Assembly: GCA_010093485.1 (NCBI GenBank) | Contig: MU001493.1 | Span: 2,654,937 to 2,718,936 of the forward strand | Reading direction: 5' to 3' | From: Karstenula rhodostoma CBS 690.94 | Lineage: Eukaryota; Ascomycota; Dothideomycetes; Pleosporales; Didymosphaeriaceae | Length of the DNA: 64,000 nt | In this document: piece by piece, positions 45,435-57,113 of the stretch | Numbering within the stretch: position 1 is the first letter of the stretch | Layout: every line of letters begins with the position of its first letter | Translations under genes and position numbers: made by a program | The notes under the pieces: generated by a model | The model's database searches: none | What the model saw: the letters and a program-made list of their open reading frames with translations, nothing else | Told to the model about the DNA's origin: nothing

Positions 45435-46328
45435 TGTGGCTGCTTTTTCACGATGCGACGATGAATCAAAGAGGGAATAGTCGTGAGGTGGGATTGATCA
45501 GCTGAAAGGAGTCTCGTCCTTAGGACGAGGAATAGGATTGGGCTTTGTAGGCTGGTTTTGGGGGTGAAGTAGTGTTGTCCGATGGTTTTGCGCTTGGGGG
45601 TTTAGGTGGGGTCCGCTTTTCCTGGCGGGCGGTGGACTGTCGCCCTTGTGCTGTGCGTCGGCGCGCTGCTCCGTGCCATTGAACCTCATCGATTCCGGAC
45701 TGTTCGCGCTCTGTTCACGTCCAGTTGCCATGTTTGCGTCCTGGAATAGTATCGCAGTAGTGTGGAGTTGATGACGTATTGGCTCTGTCTCTCTTACGCG
45801 ACCTCATATAAATGAGACGTGTTCGGCCCCCAATCCGCCTGTAGGCTGCAATTCATGTGCTTTTACGCAGCGCGGGTGGGAGACAATGTGATTTGACGGG
45901 GGGAGGTCGTTGAGTAGATGATTGAACAGATGCGAGGAGGGCGGGCTTAGCCCTCCAGGCCTTTTACCCAGTCACGTGCTTTTCGCACTTGGAGGGATAG
46001 CAGCTTACCACTTAACGTAGCTTAGCCAGACTGTTAGTTACAAACTTACTATATTTTTGCTATTCTACACACCTAGCCTGCCGGGACAGGTAGCTACTTG
46101 TCACTCCTTGGGCTTCTTCTTATCCCACCCGTCGCTTTTTATTGCTCGCGATTCGCTGTTACACAACCCTCTTTGCCCTCTCTTGTCGTGTCGCGCGAGT
46201 GTCCGTTCCCTACTGCAACTACTGCATCGGGCGGTCATCATTGCATCGAACGCATTCGCGCGAAACTTAAATCCCTTGTCCTTCATTTATTACTCTCTTT
46301 TTCTCTATCCACTCCTCATATTTCCAAA
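45435..46328. other. Divergent intergenic region
   Basis: 0.89 kb holding the kinase promoter and that of the frame-disrupted small gene. The last 250 bases are pyrimidine-rich, as in many fungal leaders. Nothing else stands out beyond the weak frame at 45498-45731. Confidence 0.45.
45498..45731 (-). CDS. Possible small Pro/Gln-rich frame upstream of the kinase
   Basis: An ATG at 45731 opens a 77-residue Pro/Gln/Asn-rich hydrophilic frame ending 63 bases before the kinase ATG. An AT-rich TATA-like element lies near 45805-45814. It could be an upstream reading frame in the kinase leader, a separate gene, or chance. Confidence 0.2.
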   Translation of the reverse strand: MATGREQSANSPESMRFNGTEQRADAQHKGDSPPPARKSGPHLNPQAQNHRTTLLHPQNQPTKPNPIPRPKDETPFS

Positions 46329-46731
46329 ATGGTGTGGAAACCTACCGTAAGACCCTTCAAAGTCCCGCCGGCAACGGCAGAGTGGGGATTCACCATCACG
46401 CGTGAAGACTACAAGAACATACTCCAAGGCTTCAACCCAAGAGACATGGACGACAAGTGGACGGCTGCGGCCGATCGTTCACTTCTATCTTGGCGGGACA
46501 AACCGTGAGGAAGTCGCACTCACAATTACGGCTGGCAAGCTTGACCCTAATGGAGATGAGGCCAAAGAGTGGGGCTATATCGCCAAGATAGCGTGGAAGG
46601 AGATGCCAGGTGGGACGAAAGTTTCTGAGAAAAGTGCCAGGTCTATGGCTATCAATTTATGCAACTATGTCTTAAATTGCAACATGGAGAAGCCGGAGGA
46701 TTTGAAGAGCGAGGATGACGATGATGAGTAG
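46329..46731 (+). pseudogene. Small conserved protein gene with one frameshift
   Basis: Two halves lie in different frames. From the ATG at 46329 the first reads MVWKPTVRPFKVPP...TREDYKNILQGFNPRDMDDKW, then runs out of frame to a stop at 46508. The other frame, entered near 46470-46475, continues IVHFYLGGTNREEVALTITAG...AKIAWKEMPGG...INLCNYVLNCNMEKPEDL to a stop at 46731. Together they match the outline of a small fungal protein type with a DMDDKW motif followed by a beta-rich half and a helix. No GT-AG pair can bridge the gap. It is either a recent loss-of-function mutation or an assembly error. The function of the family is unknown to me. Confidence 0.6.
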
Positions 46732-47106
46732 GTGAAAGAAAGATGATCTGGATGGACGCTTGCGAAGGAATTAGCTCACGTTTCTCTTTAAAATAGACTA
46801 CTTTTCAGCTTCTTTAGATAGGTAGTTGTTAAGATGGATAAAGAAAAAGGTGTATGTAGTAATGTTTCTGTTTTGAATTGTGGCCGAGTTGCTTGTTATA
46901 GCCCTCCATAAGGGCGGGTCATTACAGTCAACTCGGTCACAATAAAAAAACTTGATTGGTATGGCCCTCCATAGATAATTCGTTAGTGTATCAAGGAGAT
47001 CGGTTTTGTAGTCGAAACGAAACAACGCGAAAACATGTTCGACGCACTTTTACACACGTGAGATTCAAGGCGAGATGTACGTAGCTCCACGTCTCCCCCA
47101 CAACGT
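46732..47106. other. Convergent intergenic region
   Basis: 375 bases, AT-rich, between two disrupted genes. Nothing recognised. Confidence 0.5.
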
Positions 47107-48652
47107 CTACAGCATTGCCGTCTCCGTCGGCCCAGTCCACACCTTCCTCCCAGCCACCTTCTCTTTCATCTTTTCCCTCCTTACATCGACATCTTCATCC
47201 ACATCAACCGGGCTCTGCAACTCCATCCCCCTAAACTCTACATCGTCCGCCGCGTATCTCACCCACGCATTCTCCAACACCCCCGGCCGCGCCACAACCT
47301 CCCTGCAAAACCGTCCCCAGCTTCTCACCACGTGCTTCGACTGCGGCAGCCTGGGGAAGAAGCTTGCAAAGCTATGGGGTAGCGCGTCATACTGGTAGAA
47401 CTGCACCGTTGCACCAGGCCCTCTCCACTCTCCTCGCAAGGTAGTACTGCTCATCCGTCAACTTCTCCTGGCCCGTCGCGATGAACATGGGCGGCATGTC
47501 CTTCGCCGACCACGCGGGCGCGATGGCTACGCTGACGAGCGGGTGGATAAGCGTGCGTGCATCGCAGTATATGTCTTCGCGTGGGGGTTTGGTGGGCCAG
47601 GTGTCGCAGGAGGGAAATGTGGGTTGGAGATGGAGGAGCGCATCGAGGATGAAAATGTCGTAGGGTTTGTTGCTGGTGTGAGAGTCGCTGGGTTGCGTGA
47701 GTTTGCAGTGGGTAGGAAGGGGGAACGGGGACATTTACAAGGACGATGTGTGGTCGCAGTGCGGGTAGAGGGTTGCTATGCCCGCGGGAAGTGGGACGTC
47801 TAATTGATGACCGCGGAAACGCACCCGGCCACCGGCATGGTCGCGGATATGGTGGAGCAGTGCGAAGAGGCTCAGCACCAGGTTTCCACCAGAACTATCT
47901 CCGGCGAAGACGATGTTCTGGGCCGAGACTGGTGTGTGAAGTGCACCCTTCCCCGGACGTAGAAGAGAGAGGTATACGAGGAAGAGGTCGACCACGGCAG
48001 CTGGGAAGGGAAACTGCGGCGCAAGACGGTAGGCGGGCACGAGACACCTTCCGCCTGTCTCGCGTGCGAGTGCGAGGGTGGTGGCGCGTACGGAGGCGGG
48101 ACCACCGGTGCTATCGGCCGTGTAAGTGATCGAACGCGGATATATAGTATGAGGCCGAAAGTTTCCGTACTACGTTGCTCCTCGTGGGGTAAAACAGTGT
48201 ACTAAGACTTTGGTCGAGGTATGACAAGAGAGTTGTACTGACTAGTAAAACCCCCCATGAGCATAAAGAATGACAGTATCTGTTGATATGTCTTTCATCA
48301 GACCGTCAAATTTATCCTGCTCACTGATCTCCGGCTCTGGCTCTTTGCCCTTGCCCGCGGATCTGTACGCAGTCCACTGGACATCGACATCTTCAATGGA
48401 AAAGTCGTACGTGCTATCACCACCGAGATCCAGGGGCTTGAAAGCATCTTCCAACATACTCCGAAGTTCGTGGCTATCTTCAGGTTTGTCGAAAACAGTT
48501 CGACTAACCCACACAGGGCCCTTCGCCGGAGTGTCTCGTGACGTTACCATTTTTTGCATGGAGACAGGAGCGAAAAGGACCGGTGTGAGCTTTTCGATCA
48601 AGCCTGAAGTCATCTTCTGCAGCTGCTGCTCTGCTTCTTGCCTGCTTGCCAT
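47107..48652 (-). pseudogene. Fold-3 alpha/beta hydrolase (HSL family), frameshifted
   Basis: Exons 48652-48243, 48110-47739 and 47687 onward. Intron 1 (GTCAGT...GATAG) restores the oxyanion-hole region YAHGGFYYTGGPASVR; intron 2 (GTAAAT...CCCAG) restores HTSSFDSHTSN. The nucleophile elbow GDSSGGN and the RLAPQFPFP segment mark the hormone-sensitive-lipase-like family. After LARRVERA an extra base at 47416 throws the frame, and translation would stop nine codons later. The other frame continues GATVQFYQYDALPHSFASFF to TAG at 47107, carrying the catalytic His of the LPHSF segment. As written, the enzyme would lose its catalytic histidine and about 110 residues. One-base assembly error is the main alternative. 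Confidence 0.78.
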
Positions 48653-49657
48653 GGTTGCTTCTGTGGGACTACAACACGAAACTGATACAGTGTTGCGGGA
48701 TCATACAATCTTCCGACGTGAGTATTTCGTGGAGAATACCTGTTGAATATCAAACCATTGCGTTCTGCAGTGCTGCCGAGCCTGTTCAGCAGAAAATTTA
48801 TATTGATGATGTACTTCGCGGCACAGTACATGACCAAGCCACGTTCCAACGTCATTTCTGGGGGGCGAGTATGCGCATTTATCCTCACCTTATCGCACGT
48901 GGCCCGAGACATTGCAGAGGAACGTATTGTTGCGGCACGACCATATAGGACTCGTAGGGTAAGGTTGATCAAAGAACGAACCAGGTGCCATCGCCGAACC
49001 AAGTATCTACTTGTGAGCTGCATGTATTCTTGCATTTAAGCCTCCGCTGTGGTATTTGATTCATGAGAGTACACTGTCTGGGATGATGGCTCGATCACGG
49101 TCTGGTGAAAAGACTTCTCGCAAGGAACAGGATCCATTCGGGCACCGGGGAGAAAGATCGGACGATAACGCGATCAGACTCCCAAGTGACGATGCGGAGT
49201 CGCAGAACATAATCCTGCGGTAACGTGAATTCTTCATCGAGCGCTCGTCCACCAAAGGCAGCTAAGAGTCTGGTATTAACCAAATTACAACAAAGCACAC
49301 ATAGGTGCGGCGAACCTTAGGTTTTTACACCAGCTGATCGGGAATATAACCTGAAACGAGGCGAATCATGATTGCTGGCCGAAGCGGCGTAGTTCGGCTA
49401 TATGCGTTCAATTTGAAATGGGGCGTAGGTGTGATGCGCGGCGTCGGTGGTGCATCAGTGCATACGAATCTTACCCGTGGCATTGCGGTATTCTTGCTTC
49501 CCACTACTTCCTAATATGTGCTTTTGACTTCCACTCGCAGCGTGGCGTTACCTATTCCACCGACCATTCGATTACAAACTCCTTGGCTATTCACCATCGA
49601 CACTTCAGGTGCCACTACTATACCTAATTGCATCTCCAACGGTGGGGATCGTTCAAA
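48653..49657. other. Divergent intergenic region between disrupted genes
   Basis: 1.0 kb without a supported gene. Short frames on both strands match nothing. Confidence 0.5.
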
Positions 49658-51665
49658 ATGAAGACTTTCGATGAACAAGTAGAAGGGCAAAAGGTTTTGC
49701 ATGCGGAACCGTCTAGGAGGCCAATTCCGAACGAGATGGAACCTTTGGGGTTACTATCAGGCTGAAAGCTACGTTCAGTCACGTCGAGGTTAGTGGATCG
49801 TTCCCTCGCATAATCATCGTACTGATCCTGACCCCTAAGTATCGCGTTGGCAATGTTTCTAGTCAATATCGAAGTATCTGTAGTTGCCACTTCATTAGTT
49901 GCCATTGTAGACGATTTGCAAGGGTTCAACCGTATAGGGTGGGTGGTGACAAGCTACCTCGTCACGCACACCATTATGTATCAAGATAAAATCCGGAGTC
50001 AAGGTCTCTAATGATACACAAGGCATGATCATCATTTGGTCGAAGTTCAGCAACGCCTTTGGTCGTAAAACGTGCATGGTGCTCCCTGTTCTTGTTCGCC
50101 GCGTTCTCGGGTGCTTGCAGGGGCTCTCAATCCATGACTCAGTTGTAGGTTACTCCCCCGAGAAACACCTTCAAAATTCACTGATATAATACCAGGATCA
50201 TATTTCACTCCTTTCAAGGTATTGGTGCTGCGGGTTGCGTCTCCTTAGGACTCACCATCGCGTACGAAATGGTTGCAGAGCACGACTACCCCAATTACGC
50301 TGCTATCATTTCCTCATTCAGCGCGTTTGGTAGCCTTGTCGGTCCGTTGCTTGGAGGAGCTTTCAGCGAAAAGGTTTCGTGGCGGTGGATCTTCCTAATC
50401 AAGTAAGCGATTCTCAACGTGCGCGTTCCTGCTAAGCGCCTGTCAGTGTGCCCGCTTGACTTCTTGTCTGTGCGTTTTTGCTCTTCAGCATACCCAATCG
50501 GTTTCCCTATCAGAACCATCCTACAGTCACCTCTAGGGACGGGGTTCAGCGTACGACACTAGCTCGCTCAAGTAGCCTCGACCTCATAGGAGCCTTCTGT
50601 CTACTTGGAGCATCTTTACTATTGGTTACGGATTTGCTTGAAGCAGGAGTAACTTTTGAATGGAAAGCTGCACCGTCTATATCTCTTTTCACCCTGTCTG
50701 GGGTACTTTGGACCGCATTCGTGCTCCAAAAATACCGTCTCTCACAATCGGAACACACAACAACCGAGCCGATCTTTCCATGGGAATTCTTTCAGAATAG
50801 GGCGTGGATGGGTACACCAATGTAAGTAATCGATATTCCTCGCCCCATGAAACGAGGACACAGTCTAATCCGAAACAAAGACTCTCTGTTAGCCGGTGCC
50901 CCCTACATCGTCGAAATCATCGACATCCCGCAGCGGTTCCAAATCCTCGGTGTTTCTCCTCTCGGAGCAGGCGTCCGAATAATACTTTCAACCTCATGAT
51001 CGCTCTCGGAGCGGTGGCTGTCAACATCGTGGCGGATAAATCCAGAATACCGCCCATCGTCCTGCTATCAGTCGGCGTAGCATCTCAGCTAACCGGCGTA
51101 TGTCTTCTATCCGCAATGACCAGTACGACATCGATACCCAGCGCCATATATGCATATCAAGTACTGACGGGCCTTGGAATCGGCATGGTGTTCGGGTTAT
51201 GCCTTGTTTTACCTCCTGTGGTTGCCAAAAGCAGGGACCTCGGTGAGTGGTCTGCACACTATGGTATGTGACTAGGGACTAATGCAGTGGATAGCCCTTT
51301 GCGCGGGAGCGGTGCTGCAGTTCCGTGTATTAGGCGGGGCTTTGGCATTGGCTGTCGAGTATTCGGTTTGGAACAACTACGCCACTACCCGCCTCCAGCA
51401 TCTGCTATTACCTGACCAACTGTCGATTATTTTGAGGTCTACCGCAGAAGTGTCGCTGTTACCCGAGCCGCTCAAACACCAAGTCTCGGAGGTCTTGATT
51501 AGTTCGTATAATCAGCGAACACGAGTGCTTATAGGTTTCACCACTGCACAATTTGTCGCTATAATGATGTTGTGGAGAAGGCCACAGGTATCGTTCGCTC
51601 ATCAAGGTCGCGAGAGGATCCAACAAGGTTCGATTGGTGCAGATGGCAATGGTACTTTTAAATAG
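49658..51665 (+). pseudogene. DHA2-type MFS drug transporter, multiply broken
   Basis: Transporter motifs appear in order but in shifting frames: an N-terminal frame from the ATG at 49658 that stops at TGA 49763; AMFLVNIEVSVVATSLVAIV with GWVVTSYLVT near 49850-49970; IIWSKFSNAFGRK near 50030; FAAFSGACRGSQSMTQL near 50095; FQGIGAAGCVSLGLTIAYE, then SWRWIFLI, up to 50405; LDLIGAFCLLGASLLLV near 50575; IALGAVAVNIV; and LGGALALAVEYSVWNNYA near 51330. Several credible introns remain (for example GTAAGC at 50406 to TTCAG near 50487). Frame changes near 49835, 50088, 50495, 50550-50575 and 50980 cannot be explained by splicing. DHA2 proteins export drugs, siderophores or metabolites. Confidence 0.8.
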
Positions 51666-51939
51666 ATCGCACTGTGCACCTTGCCGTATGCGTGCAGCAG
51701 GACAATACTCGTAGACATTTAACTTGTGAAAGCCCAACAGTCAATGTCGTATTGAAATCATGTTCGGTCATCTATGGAGTCTATCATGAACAATTCACAG
51801 ACAGTCATAGCTTGCTAGCATCGCCAAAGGAGTTAATCATGAAATTGCCCCCATGATCCAAAAAAGGGAACCCATCACTCCCACTCCGATCAATGCTTTT
51901 TGCTCATCCTCTATCGCTTATTTTCATGCAAATCTGCCT

Positions 51940-54432
51940 CTACGATGAAGGCTCCTCAACCTCGTCCGGCTTCTGCGTCTCCGCATCAGTCATCTCGGCG
52001 TCCTTGGGCTCGGGCGCATCTGCCTGTTTCTTGGCCTCAGCCTCGCGCTTCTGGCGCTCGATCTCGCCCTGCTTTTGGGCGGCTTGTTCCTCGTGCTTCT
52101 TGCGGATCGAGGCTTGATGTTCTTGGATCTTGTCGTTGTACCGCTGGATAATGGGACCGGCGATCGAACGGATGTCCTCCGACTTGGAGATGTACTGTGC
52201 CTTGGTGGCGTCCTCGCCATCCTCATACAGCCAGTCCTGTGAGGGGGTTAGCATAGTCAAGGTGCATGATTCGGCATTACTCACCTCTGTTTGCTCGAGC
52301 TTAGCGTTCAACCTCGCCTTCTCGTCATCGTTGGCAAATTCGGCGTATACATCGAGGATCTTGTCCTTGAGCTCGTAGATGAACGACTCAAGATCGTTCT
52401 TCTGGTGCTCGGTGTCGGCGACAAGCTTATCCTCCATGACCATCTGGTTCTCCCTCTCCTGGGCCGTCTCCCTGTTCGACAGGTCCAGCGTGGCAGTGCC
52501 CGAGGAAATAGGTAGATCACCCTTGCGCTGCTGCCTCTTAACCTTGCGCATCTTCGGAGGCTCCTTGGATTCCTTAGAGTCGACATCCATTGCCTGTCGG
52601 TCTTTTGTCAGCGCCTCTTCAACAGGCAGAGAAACAGTAGCTTGCGATGCGACAGCGGAATTAGATTTGCGTCGTTTCACAGCGCGCTCTTGAAGAGAAT
52701 CCTCAGACTGCTGCTCGCTACTCGGATCGACAGAATCGTAACGCGGATCGAAATAAGCAGACGGAAAACTGGAAATACGTACGTCACCCTCCTTCTTTTC
52801 TTCTGGGATGGGTTCTTCGACCTCAACTTCCTCCACGTAGTACCCGGACTCGACGTTGAGGATACCGTGCACGTTGAGACGCGCCTTCAGCTTGCAAATC
52901 ATGAAGTCGCCCTTGGGGTCTTCCTTGACGCCCTTTACCGAGAAACGACCAATCCAGGGGTTGATCTTTCCAGGCAGCTGCTCTGGTTTTGCGTACTTGG
53001 CCTCGAGGTCGAACGGGTGCTTTCGATAGAAGGTGAGTATCTTGGTTGAAGGCATGACGTTGCCCTTGTTGAAGACGGTCAAGCTGGTGTCCTCGTCGGG
53101 GATGTCCTCGGACTTTTCCCAAGTGAATTCGATGGGGTAGCTGACCATGTCGTGTACGGAGAAGTCGCGAACGCGGAAAACGGGAGAAAGGATGGCGCAG
53201 CTGAAAGCGCAGCCACGAGCGACGGCCTCGTCCTGGTTCAGGGTGAAAGACAATGGCTTGCCGAAGAATTCCTGGATACGGGTCTTGAGCGCAGGCACAC
53301 GCGTGCAGCCACCGATCATCTCGATGATGTCAATGTCCTCGGGCTTCAGCTTAGCCTCAGCGAGAGCCTGCTCGAGCGGGGCGGTGGCGCGCTCAAGCAG
53401 GGGCTGGATGAGCTCCTCGAGCTCCTCACGCTTCAGCATTCCGCGTACGTCAACATCGTTCATGACGGACTCGATGTTCAAGGGAGCGGCACTGTTGGCG
53501 GAAAGGATCTTCTTGAGCTTCTCAACACCGGCCTGGACACGGAACTTGGCCTTTGCGTTCTCGAAGATGTCGATCTTGAACTTCTCCTTGAACTCCTTGC
53601 CGAAGTGCTCGACGAGGGCTTGGTCGATGTAACGACCACCGAAGTGGCGGTCCCAGGCAGTGGACTTGACGGTTAGCTCGCCTTTCCGGAACTCGACAAT
53701 CGAGGCAGTGTAGTTGCTGTGGCCGATGTTGACGAACGCAACCCTCTTGGGCTTCTCCTCGGGCGCAGGAAGGTCGAGCTTTGTGATACCCCAGCCAAGG
53801 GCAGCGGCGGTGGTGTCGTTGATCAAGCGCAACGTCTTGAGTCCAGCGATTTCCGAAGCGTCAAGCAGGGCTCTCCGCTGGGCGTCGGTGTACCAAGCCG
53901 GAACGCTAATGACGACGTCGGCGACGGGAAGCTTTAGCTCGGCAGAGGCGGTCTGCTTGATCTTGGAGAGGTACATGGCGGAGATCTGGGTGGCGGTGAA
54001 CTTCTCCTTCTTGCCTAGGTAGGTGACCTCGGCGCCGACCTGGCCGTCGACATCGACCAAAGGCGCCGAGACAAAGTTCTTCTCGACCTCGACATCGGGG
54101 TCGCTGAGGGTGCGGCCGGCGAGGCGGTTGAAGGACGAAACGGTGTTCTTGAGGTTGGAGACCTCCTGGTTCTTTGCGGGCTCGCCGATGTACCTGCTCT
54201 TGGGGCCGAAGCCTACCAGAGACCTGTCGATAGATGTCAGTCTGAGTTTTTTGGGTAGCGTTGAGGGGACCTACGGCGTGGCGCGGTTGGAAACTTCATT
54301 TGTGATCTGGGACAGTCAGTTTTGCATGCGGCGCATAGTCGGAGAAGGTGCACATACGACGTCAACACCGCGATTCCGGGCAACGGCGATAACGGTGTTC
54401 AGCGTCCCCAAGTCTATTCCCACGACGGACAT
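51940..54432 (-). CDS. hsp88: Hsp88 (Hsp110/SSE-type Hsp70 co-chaperone)
   Basis: A cytosolic Hsp110-class nucleotide exchange factor and holdase for Hsp70. Five exons: 54432-54358, 54306-54275, 54223-52783, 52593-52285 and 52236-51940 (717 residues, the usual length). The N-terminus MSVVGIDLGTLNTVIAVARN is the Hsp110 ATPase signature; FGPKSRYIGEPAK, LINDTTAAALGWG and IEMIGGCTRVPALK follow. The C-terminus carries the helical, acidic Hsp110 tail. The third intron (52782-52594, GTACGT to CGACAG) is 189 nt with no stop in frame; splicing joins KKEGD to AMDVDSKES, whereas reading through would add 63 residues. Introns 1, 2 and 4 are 51, 51 and 48 nt. The gene is divergent from the CENP-L homologue. 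Confidence 0.95.
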
Positions 54433-54920
54433 GTTTGTGTGTATGCGATGTGGCGGGGTATCGGGCGAGTTTGCAGGTCGAAGCGCGTGCGATCCGGGGT
54501 ATCAAGGGCGTAGTATGTAAGAGAGTGTCGTGGAGGAGTGCAGGCAAGCTCTGTACAGATTTTGAGCGGGTTCTGGGGCTGCTGGGGCTGCTGGGTCCGC
54601 TGGGCTGAGTGTTGCAGAGGCTTCGAGCGCCTTCGCCTGCCTTCTACAGCGAACTAGCCGCCAGCAAAAAAAGGTGGGATGGCCTAGTGGGGTGGGCACG
54701 GGCCACCGTCACTGGCCGCTCTTTCCTCATCTCATCCACAACCCATCAACAGTGAACAACTCTCGGCCACGACACGCGTCATGGCAAATCCACAATCCAC
54801 ACCACCAGCCCTGTCGCCGACCCAGACCGCCCGGCGCGCCCTGCGTCGCTGACCCGCCCCGCTGCTGCCACTGCGACGCGTCGACCGACTGCTCTGCGCT
54901 GCCTGTCCGTGTCAACAAAC
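54433..54920. promoter_or_regulatory. Divergent promoter, Hsp88 / CENP-L (Fta1)
   Basis: 488 bases between the two start codons. Scattered TTC and GAA triplets occur near 54620-54655, but no perfect heat-shock element (three or more alternating 5-base units) was found by eye. Confidence 0.5.
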
Positions 54921-56105
54921 ATGGCCGACGTCCCGCCTTATCCGCTGTACGGCAAGAGCTACCTGCTCTACCGCGTCTCTCCCCTGCACCACGGCGACGC
55001 GCCGCTGCTGAGTGAACCGGCACTGAATACACACGCGAAGCGCTTGCGGGAGCAGTTGAAGGGCGACAATGTGCGCGGCGTCGCGGTCGACTTCGCAGGG
55101 ACCGAGGACGCGCTGCCAAATCTGGGCCCGCTCGACGAGTGCAGCTGGGACTTGATTGGCGACGAAGACGCGTGGATCGACCGCCATCGCCAGCTGGTAG
55201 AGCCGGACGCCTCGCAGTTGGCCACCGTCGTGCCCGCAGAGCACGCCCGGGGCATCCAAGTCAACCTTGACTATGAAAACCAGTCGTACAACGCCCTGTT
55301 GCTGCGGGATCCAACGTCCACCACTGCCCCGGATGGTTTCACCTCGCTCCCCCTGCTGCTGGTCAAGATGCCCTCGGCCATTCGCGACATCTTCCTCAAT
55401 TACATCCGAACCAGCTTCGATGCCCATGTTGCCCCGCTTAGACTCTCTTCAGCCTTCGTCACTTCCAGCCTGGAGACCTACTTCCGCCACCTTACTGCCA
55501 GCACCTCCACGCAGTCGGTACAGGACGTAATCAGACAGCTGCAGGTCCAACTCTCCTTCCCTAATACCACCACACTACTCAGGCACCTGGACGTGACCAT
55601 AGCGGGCCGCGATGTTCTTGGTTTTCTAAGCCGTGGGAAGCTTCTGCGAGATGCAAAAGATAAGCCTTTTTCTGCCGCGCTGGCCGCCTACATGAAAAAG
55701 CATCTTGCTTTAGATGTCTTCCACCCCAAAGTCCAGATCTCACGGATATCCTGCGCCAGCTTTGTCTTGGCCACTGACCGGCTGAAGCTCATGGCACCTG
55801 ATATTGCTGACGTATCCATTGCGGACAGCGATGCGCCCGAAGGGAGCGCGGGAGAGCTTGCTGTCCAAGAATTCTATGCTGCTCTCGTCAAGGAAGCCAC
55901 CGGGACCGGCAAGTTTCTATCCGAGGATCTCACTGCGGACAGGGGATCGTCTACTCTCTCGTCGTCCGCGGGCGCGAGTGCGAGCCGCCGAAAACGCGCG
56001 GTGAGCAATGTGACCACCGCGTCTCGCAACACGAAACGATCAAAAGCGAGAGAAAAGGGAAATCGAGCTGATGTGCTTGGCGACGCAGAGATGGCTGATG
56101 CATGA
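54921..56105 (+). CDS. fta1: Kinetochore Sim4/CCAN subunit Fta1 (CENP-L homologue)
   Basis: A constitutive centromere-associated network subunit that helps tie CENP-A chromatin to the outer kinetochore. A 394-residue single exon starting at the ATG at 54921. The opening YPLYGKSYLLYRVSPLHHGD is the conserved first strand-turn of the Fta1/CENP-L family. Two alpha/beta halves follow, ending around residue 340. The C-terminal 60 residues are a Ser-rich basic tail with nuclear-localisation-like clusters (SRRKRAV, NTKRSKAREKG). Low sequence conservation is normal for this family, so the call rests mainly on the N-terminal motif and overall size. Confidence 0.8.
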   Translation: MADVPPYPLYGKSYLLYRVSPLHHGDAPLLSEPALNTHAKRLREQLKGDNVRGVAVDFAGTEDALPNLGPLDECSWDLIGDEDAWIDRHRQLVEPDASQLATVVPAEHARGIQVNLDYENQSYNALLLRDPTSTTAPDGFTSLPLLLVKMPSAIRDIFLNYIRTSFDAHVAPLRLSSAFVTSSLETYFRHLTASTSTQSVQDVIRQLQVQLSFPNTTTLLRHLDVTIAGRDVLGFLSRGKLLRDAKDKPFSAALAAYMKKHLALDVFHPKVQISRISCASFVLATDRLKLMAPDIADVSIADSDAPEGSAGELAVQEFYAALVKEATGTGKFLSEDLTADRGSSTLSSSAGASASRRKRAVSNVTTASRNTKRSKAREKGNRADVLGDAEMADA

Positions 56106-57113
56106 GGCCCTCAGTCTATTCTGAGGCAAGATGGCTACTTATTATACGCTCCTTCGGTTTCTGACTCTGGCCGCTGCCACCTCTCCCGCAGATTGACGGT
56201 ATCACGACTCCTCGCTCGCCTATTGCGCTTTGAGTCTACTATCCTTGGTCAATGTTGCTTGGCCCTCACTTTCAGCGCACCACGTCGTGCGCATCCTAGC
56301 CGAAATACTGACAACATGTGCCGAGAGCAATAGCCCAGCGTTTCAAGTCGTGCGGCCATGCACGCACTGGATCTTTCGTACTAGGTGCGCAGACATCTGC
56401 CACGAGCTTTGTTCCTATAACTCCCATTCCTCTTAAGTTATATACCCGTTTACTATCCAATCAATTCTCATGTTAGCCTCTTCATTCTTTCTCTAACAAC
56501 TCGTCGTCGAACAATTCCGTTGCAAACAATTCACGTCAATTTGCGAAACGCAAGTCTTGCACAAGCATGCAGAGCTGGAGTTCCAACATGTGCTCCACAG
56601 CAGCCGGCACTAATCCATCTTGTTCACATGGAGGATTTTGCGTTGGTGCGAACGTACACCATATGTCTTCATACTACGTTGGCATTCCAACAAGTTCCAA
56701 CTAAAAAATCTGAAAGGCGCCTTTGTCCTAATAGGTCCAAGCATCCGCGCAGCTCTCGCCAATCTAATATCATTTTGAACCCAACACTTTTTGTTCTACA
56801 ACTGGCTTTAGGCGGTACCGAAATGCTCGTCAGCTCACTCGCCACTTACCGCAGACCGAATGGCATTTCGAGTATGATTGTTAGACTGATGAATGGCTCT
56901 AGCATGCGATGCGCGGTACTGGGACCAATGGACATTTGCGCGTCAACATTGCTACGCCCAGGGCCTCAACATATATCCCCTCCCATTATTTCACACTGAG
57001 CGCGACGCGTAGCACTCTCCTCCTCCCTTCTCTTGACAACTAATCGACACAACAACAACAACGTCGCGGACACCTGATCCACAGCTACTCTTTCTTCTCC
57101 ACGCATCCCAAAC
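56106..57113. other. Intergenic, nothing recognised
   Basis: 1.0 kb. A 159-codon frame at 56520-56999 is unlike any family I know and is treated as chance. Confidence 0.5.

Noticed and set aside
45118..45480. Plus-strand frame opposite the first exon and intron of the P-loop kinase
   Set aside because: Antisense to a frame carrying an intact Walker A motif; no motif of its own.
54433..54920. Heat-shock element upstream of Hsp88
   Set aside because: Only scattered TTC/GAA triplets with imperfect spacing; not enough to call a site.
56520..56999. 159-codon plus-strand frame between the CENP-L homologue and the acidic-tail protein
   Set aside because: No family resemblance, no credible splice partners and composition like intergenic DNA.
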